Part shown: positions 23,746 to 34,356 of the stretch, in pieces
Position numbering within the stretch: the first letter of the stretch is position 1
Layout of the letters: each line of letters opens with the position of its first letter
Source: Gracilaria gracilis
Lineage: Eukaryota; Rhodophyta; Florideophyceae; Gracilariales; Gracilariaceae
Direction: 5' to 3'
Length of the DNA stretch: 64,000 nucleotides
NCBI GenBank assembly: GCA_030374805.1
Contig: JARGSG010000038.1
Location: 1-64,000, forward strand
Program-made: the position numbers and the translations under genes
Notes under the pieces: model-generated
Databases searched by the model: none
Told to the model about the DNA's origin: nothing
What the model saw: the letters and a program-made list of their open reading frames with translations, nothing else

Positions 23746-24420
23746 GTGGCAAGCATGTTAAATTCTAATGACGTTCTTCGTTTTGACTCGACAAACAAGG
23801 CTTTCCAATGGCGTCAAGATGTTTCCAAATGCGTCGACATGATTCGCATCGCCGCAGAAAAAAGCCTTGACAAGAAATACAAAATGATGTTCGCAATAAT
23901 TGGTCGCCTTCCTATCGAGCATGGGCTACCTTCTCCCCAAAAAAAACCTTGTTGAGGAAGCACAAGCAAAAAATTGAATCGATTTCAAACGTGATCACCA
24001 AATCAAGGCCGTTTAAGAAATCGTTGATCTAGTCGAGGTAGATTCACCGATTGCCATGTTGAACCGATTATTTGCTTCCTCCAACAAGGTCTCTAGCTGT
24101 CGCCGTAAAAAGGCAGAAGATTTTGTTAGTTTCATTGATCGTTTTCGTGAGCTAGCTTCTCAGCATCTCATTCACGCAGGTTTTGAATCTCCAACTCTAA
24201 TCAATCAAGTACTGGCCATTACTCTGATCAACGACGCCAATCTTCCTGAAAATACACTGCAAAACGCAGTTTTGTAACTCTTCTCCCAGACGCAGTCAAG
24301 AGCTGCTCAGGGTCAGGTGGCTATTAATGGTTCTCTTGTTTCTTTTTCCGTTGTAGACACGGTGATAGAGGTCTCTGAATTTCTTGCGCGGACTCTGAAT
24401 GATTGAAGAACAACACTCCT
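23746..24420 (+). mobile_element. Gag-like fragment of an LTR retroelement
   Basis: Two short stretches (about 23755-23950 and 24056-24340) read as a helical gag-like protein, with FVSFIDRFRELASQHLI in the second. No nucleic-acid-binding knuckle, protease or pol is attached. It is a broken fossil with several lesions. The family is uncertain, and it may or may not belong to the next fragment. Confidence 0.35.
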
Positions 24421-25180
24421 TGGAGGCGATTTGAGGTACCTAGTTAATTTCCGCATCATGCGTTAGTAGATATATATGAGCTACACTGCTATTATCGTGT
24501 CGCCTCGCTGAGGTAATTTCCACACATGTACACGTGAATTGCACGGCTCGAGGCGCCGCTTAGCGGGTGTGACTAGCACACGTGTAGCACGGATATGCCG
24601 GAGGCAGTGCACCCAGCATTGCTGTATTTACTCAGATATTTTATAGATTATTTTGCCCGGTGCACCCACTGTCAGTGGTGCGCCGAGCTCAGTACTTAGA
24701 GGGTTGAGCACTCTCTCCCCCAAGTAGACTGCCCCTTGCCAAGCAAGGGCTTCTGGCTCTAACTCTCACGCCTTCACGGGTTGTTCACCCCCAAGTGGAG
24801 TGACGACTGCGTTGTTCACGTATAGTTCCCCACCCTTGTGGCGCTCAGAGTATAACCACTATTTGTGTGTCTCGTTCCGACCTATTGTCGTATACTCGCC
24901 CCTGTATTGGGTTTGCTTTATTCTCTCTCTCTCTTCCCCACTCTGGTGGTTTGCTTTCTCCTTTTTTTGGGTTTGCCTTTTTGCCCTGTTCTCAGTGGCC
25001 CGTTTCCGACACCTTGTCGTTGCCGTGCTACTCTCTTTCGAGGACTCATCTCGTGACCGTGTGAACACGTGGATCTCTACCGACTACTAATCAGCCTAAC
25101 GCTCCGACGCTTGTCGTGGTGGTTTGACCTCGGAGTTACACCCGGCTTAGCTGTGTCATTCCCGGAGTGCTCCGTTCGCT
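24421..25180 (+). other. Probable LTR/leader sequence of a retroelement fossil
   Basis: This stretch has no coding potential. Its pyrimidine-rich right half (24850-25090) leads into the gag-like frame of the next element, so an LTR plus leader is plausible. No second copy is in the window to prove LTR boundaries. Confidence 0.3.
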
Positions 25181-27297
25181 GTGCTGCCCTGTCGAGGGGA
25201 AGATTCCGAACGTCTTCGTGAGCCTGCGCTTTTCCCGCCAAAGGCGTTGCTCCACAATGATACAGAGATTCCGGAATCCTACGATTCCTTGAAGGGTCTG
25301 TTCCAGGACTACCGGCGGGAAGTGAAGCAGATTTCTGACACTTTGGCTCTCCAGGTTCCCCGTCTTACCGTAAGGTGGATAGCAAACCGGAGAACATAAA
25401 GGCCATTGCGAGACCCGTAACGCCGCGTGTCGTCCTTCACCTGGACGATGCGGTCTTTGTCTTGTATTCGCTCTCGTCCGCCACGATACAGGCATCCGGG
25501 GAAGTTTCTCGTACCGATGTGGAGACCATTGTTCAACAGAAGATTCGCAAAGCCTTACTTTCGTTTGGAGTGCAGTCTCGGGAAGAAAAGAGCTCCGCCG
25601 AACCCAAGGCTTCCGACTCTAACAAGAAGAGAGGAAAGAAGAGGAAGCAACCATCTTCAAATTCTACCGGCCGCAGGGACAATAATGGCTCTGGTTCATC
25701 CGCTAAGCACCCCCAAGAGTGTACTGGATTTTGCTTCGACTGTGGGTCTAAGACCCACTATAGGAGCTCCAGGCAATGCTCGTACGAGGCCGCAGAGACA
25801 TTTTTGCAGAAGATGGTTCGCCTTGAAAAAGAGAGTTCGCAGAAAAGTAAGTCGAGCGACACTTTTTTTCGCGGAGGCTCCACCCCTTCGAAAGACAATC
25901 AAGCCTAATTTCCAGGAGTGGAGCCCCGAGTACTAGTCGCGAAAATATGGAACCCAATCCATTGCTCGATTTGGGATGCCCCCGAAGTGTAGGCGAGTGC
26001 ATTCGGCAGCTCGAATCTCCTCAGCGTTAGTGATACCCTTTAAGCTTCGTCCCTTGGATTGTGAACCGTTTTCACGGATATGGAACAACTTGCGACGACG
26101 CTAGGCTGGCCTTTGCCACTTGGGATCTTCCTATCACCGACGTCATGGTCAGAAGGCTTCCTTGCCGTTCTACATGGTCGATGGTGATGGTTCTCTGTTG
26201 CTAGGCAACCATATACTTTATCAAGAGAACTTACGTGGCAAGGAAAACCTGTTGGTTCTTCCAAAGGGTACAGTCTTTCCGTCGGAGTATAAACTCCGAA
26301 CGTACTCCTCGAAGCTGCCAGGTGATCCAGGTGACACGATTCGGACAAGACTCTTGGTCGTTCCGACTACGGTCAACTCCATCGTGTCCTACTTTGCTTC
26401 GTATCGCTGCCTGCGCACTACCGCTTCTGCAGAACCACTCAAGAGAAAGTACGCGGAACGCAAGTTCTGTCGACGTTTTGCTGCTAAGCTTCATGGATTC
26501 ACTCATATGCCCCTCGATGACATGAAGGAAATTTGTAAGCGCGCGAATGTGCTGACCCCTGTACTCCAGCAAGCCCTTGCAGCTGTCTTGAAGAAGTGCA
26601 CTACTTGCGAGTCCACTGGTCGCCTGGCGTCATCTAGAAAGGTATCCTTTCGGCGACTACTCGTCCCTTTCAACAACCATGTCCAGATCGACTTTCTTTT
26701 CATATCGGAAATGGACAACGTCCCTATTCTGCATATGGTTGATCTTTCCTCCGCATACTCGGTCACGGTCATGTTGGAATCAGGGGAGTTAAATGAGGTT
26801 ATATTTGCCTTCGAGCAGAATTGGCTCAATGTTCATAGCCCTCCTGAGTCTCTCTCAGGGGATCCAGAATTCGACAAGGGCACTTTCAAGGATTTTCTCA
26901 GCGGACACGCCATATCGTTCGAGCCTCGTCCAGCACGAAGGCACAATAAGTTTGGTGTTGTCGAGTCCAAGAATTCTGTTCTGAGATTGAAAGCCACTCG
27001 GCTTCTTCTCCAAGATGCGAACTACTTCGCCGTCACACGAAGTATAGAGTTCATATACATGGAGATTCTCTCGAGGGCAACGTTTCTTAGCAACGTCATG
27101 TACGGCGGACGGAAGATGAGTAGTTTCGAACTCGTTCGTGGCTACACCCCGAGCTTGATGGGACTCCCGCAATCGACGGTTAGTAAGGAGCTCGTCGATG
27201 CCTATCATGAACAGGCTGCCCGTCGTGCCATCCATACCCTGCAGAAAACTCGTGCTCCGAAGATCCTTCCTCCGTTACAGTTCCCCAAGCAAACCCC
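25181..27297 (+). mobile_element. LTR retroelement fossil: gag knuckle, protease end, integrase; cut before RT
   Basis: A charged gag-like part has a CX2CX4HX6C knuckle near 25735. A protease-like tail (VDGDGSLLLGNH) lies near 26175-26210. An integrase-like region runs to about 27290, with an H-x3-H...C-x2-C zinc part at about 26490-26610 and a core with HVQIDFLF, then SGDPEF and VESKNS (D, D, E pattern). Integrase ahead of the missing RT suggests a Ty1/copia-like gene order, but the sequence is divergent. The element stops where the large DNA transposon begins at 27298, so that insertion cut it. It is a broken fossil. Confidence 0.55.
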
Positions 27298-27323
27298 CGT
27301 CGGTGTTCTCGGAATGCTAGTTT
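27298..27323 (+). repeat. Terminal repeat of large transposon, copy A
   Basis: 26 bases beginning CGTCGGTGTT and ending CGGAATGCTAGTTT. They match 30446-30471 at 25 of 26 positions. In copy A this end borders the coiled-coil gene; in copy B it borders the transposase gene. The shared sequence is therefore the family's terminal inverted repeat rather than a target duplication. GCTAGTTTG-like subterminal repeats follow at 27387 and 27469. Confidence 0.75.
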
Positions 27324-27565
27324 AGTACGCTAGATCGCTAGTTGTGAAAATAAAAGTCCGAAAAAACTCGCATTTTTGCAGTTTGCGCTAGTTGGCAAGG
27401 CAAAAAAATTTTTTTGGAAATTACGTTTCCGTTCAGTACAGTTCAAACTTCATCTACTGGAGTTGAAGGCTAGTTTGCAGTTCCCCTGCCACCGTTCGTA
27501 ACTTTACATTCACCACACTCGTCAAAAACACTCTAAAAAATTACCAACCCACCACCAGCGCTCCC

Positions 27566-28524
27566 TTATTCCAACCCTGCATTCTGATCCTGAGTCTCAG
27601 TTTCCCTAAATGTCAAGTTGGAGAACTCCAACGGATCACTTTCTCCATTCTCGTACACCCTCCTAGCCCCAAACCGGCTTCCAACCCCTCCCAGCCTCTT
27701 CTCCTCCTGCTCCTCCAGTATGCGCTCCGCCGTTCGAACAGCCGCCGCACTACCGAACCCAACTAGTGGCGCTACACCCGGCAGCTGCCGCGGCACACAC
27801 ACCTCCCCATCTTTGTCCACCATCACCCCACCCTTTCGCCTCTTCCTCAGCCTACTTCCCCCAACCTACCCTCCATCCCCTTCTCCGCTCCTCCCCCTCA
27901 CGCACCCACCCCCATTACGGGAGCCAGGCGTCACTGGTGACCCTTTCTATCTTCCCGCCTCCCTCCCAACGCCTCCTTCCCTCACCAGTTCCTTCACCTC
28001 CAACAACAATTGGCACGCCTTCTCCACCTGTCCCACTTGCGCCTACAACACCTCCACTCGTCCCCTCAGCCCCAAATTCTCCCTTCCCAGCGTCACCAGC
28101 TCCCTCCCGACGCACTCTACCATCCCACTCACATGCCTTCCGGTCCCCATTCCAGCCAACTTCATTCTTTTCCGAATCGTCAAAATCAAATCCATTGGCC
28201 CCCCAATCTCCGACACACTCAGCACCGCCTCTCCCATCTCACCAACCATCTCAGAAAGCCAGTCGTCCAAATGCTCCTTCAGATCCCCTCCAAGCCTCTT
28301 CAACCGCTCCTCCATCTCTGCCGCAAACCTCCTCTCCGGTCCCCCATCCCCTCCACCCCCTCCACCTCCATCACCCCCACTTCCCTCTCCATCCCCACTT
28401 CCCTCCTTCCCCCCTTGCAAACCTTGTACCCACCCTCCTCCTTCCTTCCCGGTGGCCTCTCTGGTACCTCCGTCCGGTGAAGCAGAGCCACTAGCTCCTC
28501 GTCCTCGACGTAGCCATTCGACAT
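27566..28524 (-). pseudogene. Coiled-coil cargo protein of the large transposon, copy A
   Basis: The ATG at 28524 begins MSNGYVEDEELVALLHRTEV, almost identical to the start of the copy B gene at 48092. A glycine-rich linker follows, then a helical region with heptad-like spacing (PERRFAAEMEERLKRLGG and LRGRVEVL) that should form a coiled coil. The C-terminus carries KGGVMVDKDGEV and a further helix ending near 27566. The frame changes after the glycine-rich run (about 28410) and again downstream, so it is inactive. Function is unknown. It is the gene nearest this terminus in both copies, which hints at a role in transposition or end binding. Confidence 0.55.
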
Positions 28525-29092
28525 CGCAGAAATAAACGGCGGTTCACGATAACGAAGATAGATAAGAACAAGCGAGATGAACCCAACAGTTGCAGCACTC
28601 CCCCCCCACTTCGCACACTCGTGGCACTGTGGGCCACACACCCACTTGCGCTGCACAACCCTTTGTACCCCATTCTCATCCACTCCTCTTTCCCGCCATT
28701 CCACACAATTTCCATTGTTTTCCTAGAAATCTCCACATTTTCCCAACCTCGGTCCATACCATATCCCAATGAAACCCATGATGCACCGCCTCTCAAGTGT
28801 AAATGGTACCATAAACTCTTACTTTCTATGCTTTATTTCACTGCATACCTTCTCATAAACACACTCTTCGACCCTACCTTCTCTGCAGCCCTGCTGCCCA
28901 TTTCTTTCCATAGCCGAATCATACAAATCCCCTTATCCCCTGGAACACTTTTTTTCCATGACCAAAACAACATTCCAGTCGTGTACTTAAAGGTTCCCCC
29001 ACTCCTTAGAATGTAGACCATTTTCCTTTCACAGCTACCAGCACCCGACACCTTCCAACAGCCCATACCTTCAAACAAACAAAATCATCGCA

Positions 29093-29868
29093 ATGAGCTC
29101 CCATTCATCTTCCCTCCGTTCTACAATCATTCCAGCTGTTTTCCTAGGGAGAGGCCATATTGGCACCATGCTTTACAACAATGGCTCCCCTCAAGACACC
29201 TTTCTCTCCATCGAAGACTTCGTTTCCACAGGGTGCCTTCCCCAAGGTCCAATCTTCTTCTGTGGCAGGAATGACCTTCTCGAAAAAGTAATTCTATCTT
29301 GTCCCGCAAAACGAGCAGAAGACTTGGTCTTCATCCAGAATGGTCACATTCTTCCCATCCTTTCCCAACACGGAATTGAGCACTGCACACGAGCCGCTCT
29401 TTACATCGCCGTTCGCACACAGCCACCGGAAAGTGGGCTCTAGCAATAGCTGAACGCCTCTGAACCGCAGGTCTCACTTGCAGTATCGTCGACGAAAACA
29501 CCTTTTCCAAGTCTTACTACCAAAAGCTAGTTTGGATCTCTTTCTTCAATCTTGTCGGTTCTTCATTTGGATTCGTTACCATGTATGAAGTGGCTACCAA
29601 GTACAAAACTATTGTCTCAACTATAATGAAGGAGCTTCTAGGCATAGTCACCTTCAACACAGGTCTCTCCTTCAATATCTCTTCTACAGTGGAATCACTT
29701 CTGGAATACGGCAGCACCCTTACTTACTTCCCAGATTCTTTCTCGGAGTATGAATCCAGAAATGCTTACTTCTATCTCACCTCCGCAGATGGAAAAGTAG
29801 CCGGAAGGCAGGACCCTGCCCCTTTCCACGTCAACTATATCAACGTTCTTAGACATCACATTCTCTAG
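29093..29868 (+). pseudogene. Rossmann-type (NAD(P)-binding-like) cargo protein, copy A
   Basis: ATG at 29093. Early in the protein VFLGRGHIGTML resembles the GxGxxG turn of a Rossmann fold. It is followed by GPIFFCGRNDLLE, EDLVFIQNGHILPIL and a helical C-terminal part ending HVNYINVLRHHIL. The LVFxQNG pattern is like that of ketopantoate-reductase/6-phosphogluconate-dehydrogenase-like proteins. The frame is interrupted between about 29440 and 29580. The same gene is in copy B (46744-47560, reverse). Its substrate and role in the transposon are unknown. Confidence 0.5.
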
Positions 29869-30031
29869 TAATTAGAACAAATTGTAAACCTCGTACTCGT
29901 TGCAACTACACACACAACCCGTTTTTGTTCTCCAATTCTTTTTAAGTTGCCGCTTAAACAAATCACCTGTTCACTTTTTATGTCAAGTCTCTATCACAAA
30001 CAAACACAACATTATAAGTGCTACATTATAC

Positions 30032-30445
30032 CTACTCATCGTCGTCATCCATTATCATGTGTTCTTCCTCGTAATCCCCATCTGTATTCTCAGCAGGGTC
30101 ACCTGACATCTCTTCATCTTCCTCATCATACTCGTCCTCTCCATCTTCTATATCTTCCATTTCACTCTCTTCCTCCAAACCTTCATCATCGTCCAGCTGG
30201 TCGTTTGGGTCTTCTCCTAGCCCAAAGTCCTTTTATACGAACTTTGGCCGAAACGCTGGCTCCCTGTGCACCGCGTCAGAGAGCTTTTATCCTTCAGGTA
30301 CAAAATACATGTGATACCTCAGGCAATTCTCTTTCACCAACGCATCCACGTACCCAGCTCCCGCATGAAACACATCCCTTCTCCCAATAAACACAGAGTA
30401 AGGCGGAACCCTGAACTGCTTCACAACCATTGTACGTGGTAACCT
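30032..30445 (-). pseudogene. 2OG-Fe(II) oxygenase-like cargo, C-terminal half, copy A
   Basis: Reading leftward, the fragment starts at the junction with copy B. It keeps the distal iron ligand region DVFHAGAGYVDAL and the 2OG-binding CLRYHMYFVP, then an acidic tail of Asp and Glu. It aligns with the end of the copy B gene at about 46140-46576. Two TAA stops interrupt the frame after LRYHMYFVPEG and after PKFV. The N-terminal half is missing because copy B inserted at this codon. Confidence 0.6.
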
Positions 30446-30471
30446 CGTCGGTGTTATCGGAATGCTAGTTT
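30446..30471 (+). repeat. Left terminal repeat of large transposon, copy B
   Basis: 25 of 26 bases match 27298-27323. The boundary is sharp: bases up to 30445 still encode the oxygenase of copy A, and homology to that gene stops exactly here. Confidence 0.75.
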
Positions 30472-30571
30472 GGCGGGCAAAAATGACCGAATTAAAACGA
30501 ACGAAAAACCGGTGAATTTATCCAAAGTTGGAAGTGCTAATTTCCGAAAATATTTCCACCTTTCCATTTGT

Positions 30572-30642
30572 GCTAGTTTGTTTCGAAAGAATTATTCCAA
30601 ATTGTTTCCATCTTTGCTAGTTTGGATGGAAGGGAAACTAGC
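30572..30642. repeat. Subterminal GCTAGTTTG repeats
   Basis: GCTAGTTTG occurs at 30572 and 30616, with an inverted AAACTAGC at 30635. The terminus itself contains GCTAGTTT (30464). Similar repeats follow the copy A terminus at 27387 and 27469. Clustered short repeats just inside the ends are typical transposase-binding sites of CACTA- and KDZ-like elements. Confidence 0.55.
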
Positions 30643-30990
30643 ATACTTCTTTCGTTTATGGTAGTTTTGCAGCACAATGAAAGTGTGTTAGTGTCACCTA
30701 CGTTCATGTATACGGGGGCTAATAGCGAGATAGACACTTAGATAGAAACTTAAATAGCTCTTTATCGAATAGGAATAGAAGTATACCAATAGATCGAATA
30801 CCTTTTCAGTTTGTGGAGATCGGTTCACTAGTCAACACCTCTCACATCAGGCATTCGTATACTAAATATATGAAACGCCTTCGAATCACGTGCAACCATC
30901 CCCATCACTCTGTCCCACCGTCCGTGCGCCATATTACGCTCCCCGCTACGTACCCCCAATCCTCTCCAACACCCCCCAACCTTCCCCGCC

Positions 30991-33900
30991 ATGCCCAACT
31001 GCTGCTTTGAAGGCTGCTCCTTCTTCGCCCGCACCATCCCCGCCATCCAAAGGCACCAGAGGAGATGCCCCAATCGCCTCAACCCAAACAAGCGTTCCTC
31101 TCCACAGGCGGAGGCTTTCCCCACTTCCCGCAACGCATCAAGCGTCACAATTCTACCCCCCACCTCCATACACCTCTCCCTCCCACAAACCGCCCTTCCG
31201 ACAACGTCCCCATCGCAGACGACGACTCTTACCACCACCAGCAACTCTCCCTCTCCCTCCACACCCAGGACGCCTACCACATCGCCGCCACCCCCGTCTG
31301 CTCCATCTCCCCCTCCCCTCCTCCTCCTCCTCCCTCTTCCTTTCCCCTCCTCAACAACCCCCACCTCGAACGCATGGTCCTCTACATCTCTTTTACTGCC
31401 TCCTCCCTCGGCCTCCGAAAGGCTGACGAACTCATCTCCCTCCTCCACGACCCCGCCTTCTCCAAATCCGTCTTCCACAACGCCGTCTCCTCCGCCACCC
31501 ATTGTCTCGAGCTGCAGAAACACCTCTCCCAGCACCGTGTCAGCAACATCGGCTTCGCTCCCACCACTCTCTACGACCCACAGCAGCTCTCCTCCACTAC
31601 CATCTTCCGAAAGGACCCCATCCAGGTCCTCAAACAACAACTCGCCCTCGCACACTTCCACAACACCTTCTTTCACCCCGTTTCCCACAAAACCTCTTCT
31701 GGCTCTCCCGCTTTCGCCCACCCCACGGCCTTTTCCCTCGGAAAAGAAGCAGTCCCCGCCCTCAGAGCCGCAATCATGCACTCCTCCAACGACTCCTGCA
31801 TCTGGCACACCCCCGACTCCACCAGTATCGAATCCTTCATCGGCTTGGTCCAAATCTACTCCGACAAGTCCTCCACCTTCCTCAAATTCTCTTCCATCAC
31901 CTCCTACCCCCTTCACATCACCCTTCTCAACTTCTCCGATGCTTTCCATTGCAAGTGCATCACCGAACACCTCACCCTTCTCGGATACTTGCCAACCTCC
32001 TTCCTCCCAACCAACCCCTGCCAAGACCACGACTCCATCCCTCAAACCTCCTCTCACATCCCCTGCCACAACAAAATGGAACTCATTTAGCTCTCCATCT
32101 CCAACCTCCTCGGCCCCCTCCTCTCCTCCGGTCTCAACGGCTTCCCCTTCCGTGACGCCCATGGCGTTCTCCGCCACTGTCACCCAATCATCGCCACAAC
32201 TGCGCCGACATCCCCGAAGCAAAAGACATCCTCGCCATCTCCCACGGAACCCGCCCCCAAACACCCTTGTCATAGATGCACCGTCTCCCGCACAGACCTC
32301 TCTCTACACATTCAATCCCCTTGCCCCCAAACTCAACACCAGACCCTCGCCGCACGCAAATCACACTCCACTCTCCTCCAACAATCACAAGACAATCTCC
32401 TTGCTCGTAAGCCCAGAATCTCCCGCAACACAAAGGAAAAAGCCCTTGAAGCCCTCCACTCCCTCTCCCTCGCAAAGCACTCCTCCCTCTTCGAATCATA
32501 CCCTCTTCTCAACGTCACCCCACTCCTCTTCCCTTACAACATTTTCAACTTCAAACCACTCCACAACTTCCAACTCGGCGTCTTCAAGCTCATCCAGCTC
32601 GCCGCAATCGAGAGACTCCGCTCCGAAGCACTCTTCACCACCCCCCGTTCCTCCAAGTCCCGTCGCCCCTTCAACTCCATCCGCACTTCCATCCTCAAAC
32701 ATTCAAACACCATCCTCTCAGCCATCGAAAAGCACTCACCCGCAAATGGACTCCACATCGACTTCTCCACTTCCGACAACGGTCAAACTCTCAACGGTTT
32801 CTTCACTACCAACGGCTTCCGTGGTATGCTCGAAGCAAAAGACCACCGCGCACTCGACATGGTCTTCCCTTTCATCGGCGCCTTCTTCGACCGATGCTGT
32901 GACGAAGTCGATTCAGCTCCCATCGCTTCCGTCTTCTCCAAGTACTCAGACCTCCTCCTCGCCTCCATGCGATACAATACCTTCACCGAATGGACCGACG
33001 CCCGCCTCACTGACCTCCACAACCAAATCTTCTCCTTCAAGCGCACAGCAGTACTCGTCCTCGGTTCCCACCACACTTCCACCATCGGAACCCTCAAGTT
33101 CCACCTTCTCGACCACATTGTCGAGGACATTCGCCGCTTTGGAGGCCTCCACTTCAATGATGCCGGCATATTCGAGCACGTCCACACCCTCTTCAAGTCC
33201 CACTTCTCCAAAACCTCAAAGCGCAGGTCCACCGCACATCAAGAAACCATTCGTGCCATCCACCGCTCCAACGCCATCAAGGACTGGAATCCCGTCTCCA
33301 CAAACCCTTCCATAACGTCCTCCTCCCCTGGCCTCGCTTCCCCCCTCCAGTCCCGAGAACCAGGTTTCGTCCGTGATGGCAAACACATCTCCTTCGCTGA
33401 CCTAATCACTGCCCAGAAATTCATTCGCTCCAATCCTCACCTGCCTCACAAATCTCTTCTAGACCTCTTCCCACCCGATACTTCATTCATTCTTGCACAA
33501 TTCGGAAGAGACGCCCTCCCATCCTTCATCACCCTCTCTCTCGAAGTTCTACAACTCACTGACAACTCCCCCGCCCTCCGTCAGGCTCGACTCACCATAG
33601 TCAACTCCGCTTACGTCGTCGGCAGTTACATCCCAACACTCGACACCTACATCACAGAACGAAACGAGCTCACCCTCCAGGATCCTCCTGTCCCCATCAT
33701 TCAACGAATTTTTGCAACCCCCTCCTTCGGTCCATCCAAGTCCCCAAAGTTCTCCCACGTTCCCGTCGCCAGCTCCACCTCCCCCCCTCCACATCCATCG
33801 CCTGGGTCTGCAAACTCATCTCCCTTCTTCGTTTTGCCCTTTCTTCTTCAACTTCTTCTCCCAAGGAGTTCGCCTTCGTCCAGTTCATGGAACTCGTCCC

Positions 33901-34179
33901 ACCCAGCGACGACGTCGATCTCACCCTCAAATGCGTTTGCCTCCGATGGGCAACAGACGACGAACATAACCACACCATCCACCCAGTTCCCATCTGTACC
34001 CACTCCACTTCCGATAACGTTTCCCCTTGGTGTAACTCATCCCCTCTTCCGCCATCCTCGGCTCCATTCATGTTCTCCGCCAGAACTACCCCGCTCCTCC
34101 CTTCACTTCTCGTCTACACTGGCGCTTTCACCGATTCTATCTCAATCGGTTCTATCGAGACCCCACCACCAAGCCTTAG
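30991..34179 (+). pseudogene. Plavaka/KDZ-type transposase with N-terminal zinc finger
   Basis: ATG at 30991 encodes an N-terminal C2H2-like finger (CCFEGC...HQRRC). Further on, IYSDKSSTFLKF then YPLHITLLNFSD matches the Plavaka SDKT...YPVYLTIGN block with the first catalytic Asp (about 31860). PCHRCTVSRTDLS is the Cys-rich insert (about 32270). FRGMLEAKDHRALDMVFPF (about 32820) and KFHLLDHIVEDIRRFGG followed by E and H (about 33090-33180) form the C-terminal catalytic half. The end, LRWAT and SIHVLRQNYPAPP, is typical of the family. The frame changes after the finger, around 32.2 kb and past 33.7 kb, and an in-frame TAG is at 32088-32090. The transposase is therefore dead in this copy. Confidence 0.75.
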
Positions 34180-34356
34180 TTCCCATCCAACACGTAGCCT
34201 CTTTTCCCTGTTAGCTTCAGCTTCATAAAAATTTCAACCCGCTTCCTTTCAATTGGAAGGAGTGAAAATACGCATGACATAAGAAAGAAGAAGCATCTCT
34301 TCCCCATCCCACACATACCTCCACCTTTTTCCCCCTCACTGCACCTCACCCTATCC

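Larger units (their letters stand above)
27298..30445. mobile_element. Large Plavaka/KDZ-type transposon, copy A: end fragment
   Basis: One end of a second copy of the transposon family seen at 30446-48814, in opposite orientation. It begins with the terminal sequence at 27298-27323 and holds, in order, the leftward coiled-coil gene, the rightward Rossmann-type gene and the 3' half of the leftward 2OG-oxygenase gene. The order and relative orientation are exactly those of 45.9-48.8 kb, inverted. Protein similarity between copies is roughly 60% by eye, so they are different subfamilies. The fragment ends inside the oxygenase gene at 30445, exactly where copy B begins, so copy B inserted into it. 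Confidence 0.75.

Noticed and set aside
27618-28535. A 305-codon Pro/Ser-rich plus-strand frame
   Set aside because: It is antisense to the coiled-coil gene, whose protein is conserved in copy B on the matching strand.
29520-29540. GCTAGTTTGG inside the Rossmann-type gene as a further subterminal repeat
   Set aside because: It encodes conserved residues (KLVWIS) shared with copy B, so coincidence is more likely.
30828-32273. A 481-codon Gly/Glu/Val-rich minus-strand frame
   Set aside because: Low-complexity shadow on the strand opposite the C-rich transposase coding sequence; no domain.
30991-33315. A 774-codon Ser/Thr/Pro-rich frame
   Set aside because: Only its first 35 codons (zinc finger) look real. 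The rest is a shadow of the transposase frame, which carries the Plavaka motifs.
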